Below are positions 1 through 7,513 of a DNA stretch of 64,000 nucleotides, piece by piece. The position numbers were made by a program, and so were the translations under genes. Below the pieces are notes generated by a model. That model did no database searches, was not told where the DNA came from, and worked only from the letters and a program-made list of their open reading frames with translations. Numbering within the stretch: the stretch's first letter is position 1; each line of letters opens with the position of its first letter. The DNA comes from Candidatus Liberimonas magnetica (GTDB lineage Bacteria; Elusimicrobiota; Endomicrobiia; Endomicrobiales; JAFGIL01), in NCBI GenBank assembly GCA_020523885.1, contig JAJAPY010000002.1, forward strand, positions 124,001 to 188,000, read 5' to 3'.

Positions 1-807
1 CTTTTTGGAAATAATAAATTCTCTTTTGTTAAGCAAAATGTGGTTGATTTTATGCATGTTTCAGGAAAACTTGATGCAGTGCTTCATTTTGCCTCGCCTG
101 CCAGCCCTATTGATTACCTGCAACACCCGATACCAACTTTAAAGGTTGGAGCTCTTGGGACTCATAAGGCTCTCGGTCTTGCTAAAGAAAAAAAGGCGAT
201 ATTTATGATAGCTTCAACAAGCGAGGTTTATGGCGACCCGCTAATTAACCCGCAGCCCGAAAGTTATTGGGGGAATGTTAATCCTATTGGCCCAAGGGGT
301 GTATATGATGAAGCAAAAAGGTTTGCTGAAGCCATGACTATGGCATATCACAATTACCATAAGATGCCTGTACGTATAGTAAGGATATTTAACACCTATG
401 GACCAAGGATGAGAAGGCATGATGGAAGGGCTGTCCCTGAGTTTATAAACCAAGCCATTAACAATAAACCTGTCACTGTTTTTGGCAAAGGCACGCAGAC
501 AAGGTCATTTTGTTATGTTTCAGACCTTGTTGATGGGCTTTACAGGTTATTAATATCAAAGAATACAGGCCCCATAAATATAGGCAATCCAAACGAAATT
601 ACACTTAATACTTTAGCAAAGACAATAATAAAGCTTTCTCATAGCAAATCAAAGATTGTATATAAAACTCTACCAATTGATGACCCCAAAGTCAGGCGGC
701 CTGATATATCCCTGGCTAAAAAAACACTTGGCTGGACTCCCAAAGTACCTCTTGAAGAAGGCCTTATCAAGACAATCCATTGGTTTAAGACCGGTAAGAT
801 AGCATAA
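1..807 (+). CDS. UDP-glucuronate decarboxylase (UXS-type), 5' truncated
   Basis: Extended short-chain dehydrogenase that in characterised relatives converts UDP-glucuronate to UDP-xylose in the cytosol. The frame is open to base 1, so the gene begins before the window; the GTG at 40 is only an internal valine. About 268 residues are visible and the N-terminal NAD-binding glycine motif is missing. The stretch [16 protein letters not shown], the STSEVYGDP segment, the catalytic tyrosine and lysine of YDEAK and the substrate segment [16 protein letters not shown] are characteristic of UXS rather than of GalE. It ends just before a promoter, so it is probably the last gene of an upstream unit. 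An epimerase of the same superfamily is the main alternative. Confidence 0.85.
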   Translation, partial: LFGNNKFSFVKQNVVDFMHVSGKLDAVLHFASPASPIDYLQHPIPTLKVGALGTHKALGLAKEKKAIFMIASTSEVYGDPLINPQPESYWGNVNPIGPRGVYDEAKRFAEAMTMAYHNYHKMPVRIVRIFNTYGPRMRRHDGRAVPEFINQAINNKPVTVFGKGTQTRSFCYVSDLVDGLYRLLISKNTGPINIGNPNEITLNTLAKTIIKLSHSKSKIVYKTLPIDDPKVRRPDISLAKKTLGWTPKVPLEEGLIKTIHWFKTGKIA

Positions 808-826
808 ATTAAATTATTATAATGTA

Positions 827-855
827 TTGACAAACAAACAGAATTTAGTTATAAT
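827..855 (+). promoter_or_regulatory. Consensus sigma-70 promoter for the polysaccharide operon
   Basis: TTGACA (827-832) and TATAAT (850-855) are both perfect consensus hexamers and are separated by exactly 17 bases. They lie in the gap between the UXS gene and the regulator gene, about 45 bases before its ATG. This is the only promoter-like sequence in the window that I find convincing, so it may drive a very long transcript. A start about 7 bases after the -10 would lie inside the adjacent palindrome. Confidence 0.8.
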
Positions 856-883
856 GTTCAATAATTGAACAACATAAGTTGTT
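856..883 (+). promoter_or_regulatory. Two overlapping palindromes, candidate operator
   Basis: GTTCAATAATTGAAC (856-870) is a perfect palindrome with 7-bp arms around one base, directly abutting the -10 box and covering the expected transcription start. A second inverted repeat, AACAAC-ATAA-GTTGTT (868-883), overlaps its right end by three bases. Operators of this size at the start site are typical of dimeric MarR-type repressors, and the next gene encodes a winged-helix protein, so autoregulation is a reasonable inference. The second repeat is followed by a short T run and could alternatively be a weak terminator for the UXS gene. Confidence 0.6.
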
Positions 884-899
884 TTTTGTTGGATAACAA

Positions 900-1397
900 A
901 TGGAAATATCGGAAAAAGAATTAGCAGTAATAAACCAAATAGCTAATAATCATATGCCTGATCAACGAAGTATTGCTACGAATACAGGTATTTCACTTGG
1001 TTTGACCAACCTTATTATTAAGAAGCTTATAAATAAGGGGTGTATCAAAGCAAAACAACTAAGCTCAAAAAAAATACAGTATCTTTTAACCCCGCAGGGT
1101 TTCAGCGAGAAAGCAAAAAAATCCTACAATTTCACGGTTCAAACCATCAGTAGCCTAAAATCAATGCGAGAAAAGATCCAGCGGCTCATAATTACAGAGT
1201 GTCAAAAAGGCATAACAGAATTTATCATTTCAGGTGACGGGGAAGTGTCGGATGTGGTCGAATTGGCTTTCAAGAATATAAAAAACACAAACTTTAATTA
1301 TTCAAAAGTTAACGGACAGGACAAGGTTGTTCTAATTGTAAAAAACAATAACGACAAAAGAGAAATAGATGTGGTCTCTTATTTGTCGGAGTCATGA
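900..1397 (+). CDS. MarR-like winged-helix regulator (EPS-associated type) with C-terminal extension
   Basis: 165 residues. Residues about 5-75 form a winged helix-turn-helix: recognition helix region SIATNTGISLGLTNLIIKKL, then a wing ending YLLTPQGFSEKA. This resembles the MarR-type regulators found at the head of exopolysaccharide clusters, which are usually only about 100 residues. The remaining ~60 residues (from about 105, ITEFIISGDGEVSDVVELAF) look like a small alpha/beta segment and could bind a ligand. It is the first gene after the promoter and operator, with the Wza gene 27 bases downstream. It probably sets transcription of the locus; direction of control cannot be read from sequence. 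Confidence 0.7.
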   Translation: MEISEKELAVINQIANNHMPDQRSIATNTGISLGLTNLIIKKLINKGCIKAKQLSSKKIQYLLTPQGFSEKAKKSYNFTVQTISSLKSMREKIQRLIITECQKGITEFIISGDGEVSDVVELAFKNIKNTNFNYSKVNGQDKVVLIVKNNNDKREIDVVSYLSES

Positions 1398-1424
1398 TTA
1401 ACTTGTTAAAAGAGGAGCTGATAA

Positions 1425-3053
1425 ATGAAAAGAAATTTAATATTGTTTGCTGCCATTTTAACCTGTTTTGCGGCCGCTGTCTTTAGCCAGAATGAACCTG
1501 ATAATTCGCAAAATAGTTTTATTAGGATGAATTCAGACCTGAGTAGGATAGGTTACAGTGATTTTAAAAACCTTGTAGTTGCGACAGTTAAAACAGAGAT
1601 TTACCGTATGGATGATGATTTTAAGCTCGGGGTTGGAGATTCTGTTGTAATAAACCTGTCAGGAAAGTTACAGGAAACAGACAAAGCAATGATCGATAAA
1701 GACGGTAAGATCGTTATACCTTCTATTGGTGAGATCTATTTATTGGGATTAAACATAAAAGAATCTAAAAACTTGATCCAAAAAGAGATCAACAAAAAAT
1801 ATGCAAATGTGGAAGTCAGCTTTAATATAGTAGGAGTACAGCCTATCAGGGTTACGGTTTTAGGCCAGGTTGAAAAACCCGGTGTGTATGTGCTCAGCCC
1901 GTTTTCCAAGATAGTAGAAGCTCTTTCCAATGCCGGAGGCCCTAACAGTAAGGGGTCGTTGATAAACATAAAACTTATCAGAAAAGGCAAGGAAGTTATA
2001 ACGCTTGATATTTGCAGTTATCTTTTTGAAGCCAAAGAAAGCAAGAATATACTGCTTAAGGATGAAGATGTAGTGTTCGTCGGGCCCTATACCGATCTTA
2101 TTGCTGTCAGAGGAGACGTGGTAATGCCTGGGATATATGAATTTTATGACAATGAAAAAATATCGAACATTATTAAAAGGGCAGGAGGTTTGTGCAAACG
2201 AAATACAACAAGGAAGATATCGCTTTTTAGATCGAATGATAGCATGGGAACTGAACCAAAGTCAAAAGAGATATTAGTTAAAGATATTAAAGAGCTGGGG
2301 GCCGCTGATGAATTAGATTTGAGAAATGAAGATTCGATTATAGTAACTACAGAATCCAACAGGTTGTCATACACTGAAAATAAATACAGAATTGCCAGGG
2401 TCATTGGCGAGATTCAAAATCCGGGCGAATACCTGCTTGAAAAGAACGAGAAACTGAGTTCGGTAATAAAAAGGGCAGGTGGCTTGAAACCTGAAGCTTT
2501 TGTAGAAGGCACTATTTTTATGCGCCAGTCCCAGGCTAAGAAAGAAGATAAAGTTGTCAAGAATCATATTGAAATGATACAAAATGATATCTTGAAGAAT
2601 CATGATAAGATCACAAACTCTTTACTGTCGGATAATGAAAAAAGAAGAATTGAAAAAGCGATAAACGAACAAAGCAAGGCATTAGATATCTTAAAGATGA
2701 AGCAACCAACAGGAAGAATTGTTATAAGCCTTGAAAATATAATAAATGGGAAAGAAGATATGGTGCTTGAAAATGACGATTCTATTATAATTCCAAATAA
2801 CCCTGAATGTGTAAATATTGTCGGGGAAGTATTTAATCAAAACGCAATAAGATATTCCTCCAATAATGATGTGAAATACTATTTGGACAGCGCCGGCGGG
2901 ATTACTCCTTTCGGAGATGAAAAGAATATTTTTATCATTAAAGCAAACGGAATGTCTGAGTCGGTAAAAAATGGGAATGTTACAGTTTCAAGCGGGGATT
3001 CTATTATTGTTCCGAAAAAATATGAACTGAATTCCGAAAATTTAAATAAATAA
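1425..3053 (+). CDS. Wza-like polysaccharide export outer-membrane protein with several SLBB repeats
   Basis: 542 residues. An N-terminal signal peptide (hydrophobic residues 4-20, likely cut after VFS at 19-21) targets it to the periplasm or outer membrane; Cys14 is not in a good lipobox. A Poly_export domain starts near residue 65 (FKLGVGDSVVINLSG), followed by repeated SLBB units recognisable by VTVLGQVEKPGVY, IAVRGDVVMPGIYEF, ARVIGEIQNPGEYLL and VNIVGEVFNQNAI. Family members form the exit channel for surface polysaccharide. It is longer than E. coli Wza (about 380 residues) because of the extra SLBB repeats. AGAGGAG lies just before the ATG. It sits beside the chain-length regulator, the usual partner. 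Confidence 0.88.
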   Translation: MKRNLILFAAILTCFAAAVFSQNEPDNSQNSFIRMNSDLSRIGYSDFKNLVVATVKTEIYRMDDDFKLGVGDSVVINLSGKLQETDKAMIDKDGKIVIPSIGEIYLLGLNIKESKNLIQKEINKKYANVEVSFNIVGVQPIRVTVLGQVEKPGVYVLSPFSKIVEALSNAGGPNSKGSLINIKLIRKGKEVITLDICSYLFEAKESKNILLKDEDVVFVGPYTDLIAVRGDVVMPGIYEFYDNEKISNIIKRAGGLCKRNTTRKISLFRSNDSMGTEPKSKEILVKDIKELGAADELDLRNEDSIIVTTESNRLSYTENKYRIARVIGEIQNPGEYLLEKNEKLSSVIKRAGGLKPEAFVEGTIFMRQSQAKKEDKVVKNHIEMIQNDILKNHDKITNSLLSDNEKRRIEKAINEQSKALDILKMKQPTGRIVISLENIINGKEDMVLENDDSIIIPNNPECVNIVGEVFNQNAIRYSSNNDVKYYLDSAGGITPFGDEKNIFIIKANGMSESVKNGNVTVSSGDSIIVPKKYELNSENLNK

Positions 3054-3067
3054 AGAGGTAATCCTAA

Positions 3068-3739
3068 ATGGAAAATCAAAAATATGTTGATGACGAAATA
3101 GATCTATTGGAAATATTGGTTATTTTGTATAAATACCGCGCAATAGTGATCAGTTTAGTAATATTAGTGTCGATGATAACAGGGGTATCCAGCCTTAATA
3201 AGACCCCTAAATATGAAGCAACTGCAAGTTTTTTTTGCCTGGATGCCTTAAAAAACAGCAGCAACCAGAATTTGGCGGGATCTGCCGTAAATTCTGATCT
3301 TGTAATATCTATTTTAGAAAGCCGTGCGATGAAAGACAGGATCATTGATGAGCTTAATCTTGTCAAGCTTTGGCCCTCTGATTTCAGGGAAAATATAAGG
3401 GAAAAAATTGTAAAAGCTACTAATATTTCAATTGAAAAAGGAAATATAATTAAAATTAGAGTAATAACTGAAAATCCTGAAATTTCAATGAATATAGCAA
3501 ATCTGTACTTAAATGAAATAGATGCGTTTAACAAAAAGCTGGAATTAAGTGCCAATGCATCTATAACGCAGATACTTGACAGGGCAATTCTTCCGGAAAA
3601 AAGAATGGCAAGAGGTACGATAAAGAAAATTATACTAGCAGCAATTATCAGTTTTTTATTATCGTGCTTTCTTGTATTAATTATAGATATGTTAAAGAAA
3701 TCAGATGCGATAAATAAGCTCACACAAATTAAAGGATAG
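3068..3739 (+). CDS. Wzz-type chain-length determinant
   Basis: 223 residues with the hallmark topology: one membrane segment near residues 25-41, a periplasmic domain, and a second membrane segment near 185-208. The N-terminal DEIDLLEILVILYKYR stretch and a proline shortly before the second membrane segment (AILPEKRMARG) match the Wzz family. Such proteins sit in the inner membrane and regulate polymer length with Wzy and Wza. It is shorter than enteric Wzz (about 325 residues), mostly in the periplasmic region, and has no fused tyrosine kinase domain. RBS AAAGAGG precedes the ATG. Confidence 0.82.
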   Translation: MENQKYVDDEIDLLEILVILYKYRAIVISLVILVSMITGVSSLNKTPKYEATASFFCLDALKNSSNQNLAGSAVNSDLVISILESRAMKDRIIDELNLVKLWPSDFRENIREKIVKATNISIEKGNIIKIRVITENPEISMNIANLYLNEIDAFNKKLELSANASITQILDRAILPEKRMARGTIKKIILAAIISFLLSCFLVLIIDMLKKSDAINKLTQIKG

Positions 3740-3743
3740 ATAA

Positions 3744-4772
<1,029 letters not shown>

Positions 4773-4773
<1 letters not shown>

Positions 4774-5546
4774 TGATAAAATATTTAATACATTGTGTAT
4801 CTTTATTCTGTATTCTTGCAATAGGCCCGGTTTATATTTGTGCCACTGAACCTGCAAAGAACATAAAACATGTGAATGAGAAAGCAGTTTTTAGTAAAGG
4901 TGAAAGGCTAAAATTTCAGATAAGCTGGCAATTTGTTAATGCAGGATATGCAACAGTCGAACTTAAAAATATTGAAAACATAGGTAATAAAAAGTGCTTC
5001 CATGTAATTTCCGAAGTATCAACTTTTGAAGTTATGGACAATGTTTTTAAAGTAAGAGATATATATGAGTCATGGTTTGATTTAAGCAAGAACATATCCT
5101 GTAAATTTGTCAGCAAAATAAGCGAAGGCAATTATAAAAGAAATGAAACCATACTTTTTGATCAGGCAAAACATACTTATAAGATTTTGGAAACAAAAAA
5201 AAGTGATAAAATACCTAATTCGGTCCAAGATGTTATATCAGCTCTATACTATTTAAGGCTACAAGAATTAGTAATTGGTAAACCATACAGTTTTGATGTG
5301 CACATGGGTGATACCACTTGGCCTGTTTTGGCAACGGTGCTATACAAGGAAAGAATAAGTATTCCCGCGGGAGAGTTTAATTGTCTGGTGTTAATGCCGC
5401 GTATGAGAAAAATGGTTGATAATAGATATGTTCAGGGTTCCCTTCAGGTATGGTTGAGTGACGATGAAAATAAAATGCCTGTTAAGATAGATTGTAAAAT
5501 ACCGCTTGGTTCAATAAGTATGGAGTTGGTTGAATTTAAAAAATAG
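4773..5546 (+). CDS. DUF3108 envelope protein
   Basis: 257 residues, start overlapping the previous stop by one base (TAATG). Residues 1-24 form a signal peptide with a likely cut after ICA. The mature part is a predicted beta-rich periplasmic domain matching DUF3108: opening FSKGERLKFQISWQFVNAGYATVEL, the ALYYLRLQELVIGKPY segment and the final PVKIDCKIPLGSISMELV strand. The biochemical function of DUF3108 is not firmly established; it is common in Gram-negative envelopes. Its place among polysaccharide genes suggests an accessory role in export or assembly, which is inference. Confidence 0.72.
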
Positions 5547-5562
5547 GGTTATAAAGCCTAAA

Positions 5563-6783
5563 ATGAAAATAAAAAGAATATCAGTTGGTGATTTTAGAAT
5601 TGATAGAGATGAAAGGAAAGCCATTTTAGATGTTATAAAGGGCGGCAGGATATCTGAATGGCATAAAGTCAATGAATTTGAAAGGTTTTTTGCTGCATAT
5701 ATAGGCACTAAATATTGCGTTGTTGTAAGCTCGGGAACTGCTGCGTTGTTAGTTGGTTTGATGGCATTGTTTTATGATGAAAAGTTTCCTAAGGCAAAAA
5801 AAGGCGCAAAGATAATAACCAGCCCTGTAACTTATGCATCTACGATAAATGCGATTATTCTTGCGGGATTTGAACCTGTTTTTGTTGATATAGATAAACG
5901 AACATTTAAACTGCAAGTAAGCCAGATAGAACAGGTTATAACAAAAGAAGGACCCTCTAAATTTGCAGGTATACTGCCTGTCCATCTAATGGGATATCTT
6001 AATGATATGGATGAAATTAACTCTATCGCATCAAAATATGACTTATTTGTTTTTGAAGATGCCGCACAAGCCCATGGAAGTATATATAAAGGCAGAAAAG
6101 CAGGTAGCCTTGGATTATTAGCGGATTTTTCATTCTATATAGCACATAACATACAAGCAGGTGAAATGGGTTGCGTAACTACAAATGACGAAAAACTGTT
6201 TAAGCTTATGCGGCAGTTGAAAACAAACGGGAGAGCATGCAATTGTCCTATATGTACCAGAAACCAAGGGGTTTGTCCTGGTATGATAAAATATGACTCT
6301 GCAGAAGACTTAGACCCCAGGTTTACCCATGAGTATATAGGGTATAATTTCAAAACCACAGAGTTTGCTCCTGCGCTTGCAATTTCTCAAGTTAATAAAG
6401 CTGATGAGATATTCAAAGCAAGATTGAGGAATGTTATGTATCTAAATGAAAAGCTTAAAAAGTATGAAGATATACTCACTCTGCCTGTTTATGATAAAAA
6501 TGTAAGTTATTTGGCATACCCGGTCGTTATAAAGAAGAACAATAAAGGTATTACCAGAAAATGGTTAAGAGAAAACCTTGAAAAAAACGGTATTGAGAAT
6601 AGGCCATTATTCGGATGCATGCCTACCCAACAACCAGCTTTTCTTTATTTAAAAAGTAAATATGAAGGCAAACTACCTGTGGCTGAATATATAGGAAAAA
6701 ATGCATTTTATATAGGTTGTCATCAATACTTGCATACCTCTGACCTTGAATATATTGTAGAAACATTTAAAAAGCTTTTATAA
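5563..6783 (+). CDS. RfbH/E1-like PMP-dependent sugar 3-dehydrase (DegT family, His in place of Lys)
   Basis: 406 residues from the ATG at 5563; an in-frame TTG at 5530 lies inside the upstream gene and is less likely. DegT/DnrJ/EryC1 fold with FEDAAQAHG (Asp166). The position of the PLP-binding lysine is histidine (FSFYIAHNIQAGEMG, His195), as in RfbH/E1 and ColD dehydrases. A four-cysteine cluster follows (Cys226, 228, 231, 238 in RACNCPICTRNQGVC), placed like the [2Fe-2S] ligands of E1, the CDP-4-keto-6-deoxyglucose 3-dehydrase. The C-terminal RPLFGCMPTQQPAF and FYIGCHQYLH also fit RfbH. It therefore probably deoxygenates C3 of a keto sugar rather than transaminating. RfbF and RfbG, which make the expected substrate, are at 43-45 kb. 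No E3 reductase is seen. Confidence 0.75.
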   Translation: MKIKRISVGDFRIDRDERKAILDVIKGGRISEWHKVNEFERFFAAYIGTKYCVVVSSGTAALLVGLMALFYDEKFPKAKKGAKIITSPVTYASTINAIILAGFEPVFVDIDKRTFKLQVSQIEQVITKEGPSKFAGILPVHLMGYLNDMDEINSIASKYDLFVFEDAAQAHGSIYKGRKAGSLGLLADFSFYIAHNIQAGEMGCVTTNDEKLFKLMRQLKTNGRACNCPICTRNQGVCPGMIKYDSAEDLDPRFTHEYIGYNFKTTEFAPALAISQVNKADEIFKARLRNVMYLNEKLKKYEDILTLPVYDKNVSYLAYPVVIKKNNKGITRKWLRENLEKNGIENRPLFGCMPTQQPAFLYLKSKYEGKLPVAEYIGKNAFYIGCHQYLHTSDLEYIVETFKKLL

Positions 6784-6811
6784 AATAAACTTAAGGTGAT
6801 ATAAAAATATT

Positions 6812-7513
6812 ATGCGGATATTGGTCATAATACCAACATATAATGAGAATGATAATATAGTCAAGTTAATTGATAATGTTTTAAGATTGAATATTGAGAT
6901 AGATATCCTCGTAGTGGATGACAATTCTCCTGATGGTACTTCTCATTCTGTAAAGTTACAAACCAAGTTAAATCATAGAGTCAACTTGATAACAAGAACA
7001 AAAAAGGATGGTAGGGGCGGTGCAGTGATGGAAGGAATAAAATATGCGATCAATAAAGGTTCCTATGATAAAATTATTGAAATGGATGCAGATTTTTCTC
7101 ATAACCCGGAAGAATTGCCTCTGATTATACAAAAATCAAAGGAAGTTGATGTTGTCATAGGTTCTAGGTATTTAAGCAAAAGTAAAATTGTAGGTTGGCC
7201 CCTACAAAGAAGGGTTTTCAGTAAATTAGCAAATCTATACGCCTTGGTATTATTAAATATTCCTATTTCGGATTATACTAACGGTTATAGGTGTTATTCA
7301 TTAGAAGCGGCAAAAAGCATTGAAGCGGATAAAATAAAATCTAAAGGATATATTGTTTTATCCGAGATAGCCTATCAATTGCACAAAAAAGGGTTTAAGT
7401 TTATTGATGTTCCTACACTTTTTGTTAACAGAAAAAGAGGCATATCGAACTTAAATCTAAATGAAATATTAAGCGCTTTTAAAGGTGTTTGGAACTTGAG
7501 ATTTAATGGATAA
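6812..7513 (+). CDS. Dolichol/polyprenyl-phosphate mannosyltransferase (DPM1-like GT2)
   Basis: 233 residues, GT-A fold. IIPTYNENDNI near the N-terminus, VVDDNSPDGT nucleotide-binding acids, MDADFSHNPEELP metal site and SDYTNGYRCY acceptor-side motif match Dpm1. There are no C-terminal membrane segments, so it is the short soluble type. Relatives move mannose or another hexose from a nucleotide sugar to polyprenyl phosphate on the cytosolic face. The two following genes encode GT-C enzymes, which use exactly such lipid-linked donors in the periplasm. The next gene overlaps by 8 bases. Confidence 0.85.
   Translation: MRILVIIPTYNENDNIVKLIDNVLRLNIEIDILVVDDNSPDGTSHSVKLQTKLNHRVNLITRTKKDGRGGAVMEGIKYAINKGSYDKIIEMDADFSHNPEELPLIIQKSKEVDVVIGSRYLSKSKIVGWPLQRRVFSKLANLYALVLLNIPISDYTNGYRCYSLEAAKSIEADKIKSKGYIVLSEIAYQLHKKGFKFIDVPTLFVNRKRGISNLNLNEILSAFKGVWNLRFNG

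Noticed and set aside
861-890. Intrinsic terminator for the UXS gene from AACAAC-ATAA-GTTGTT plus T run
   Set aside because: The stem is only 6 bp, is AT-rich and lies downstream of the promoter -10, so an operator reading is preferred; termination is not excluded.
3076-3723. Long minus-strand open frame of 215 codons opposite the Wzz gene
   Set aside because: It is a shadow of the AT-rich plus-strand gene, which has the expected Wzz topology and an RBS; the minus frame has no recognisable domain.
5530-5562. TTG start for the RfbH-like gene inside the DUF3108 gene
   Set aside because: Family similarity begins at the ATG at 5563 and the upstream residues have no counterpart; ATG chosen.
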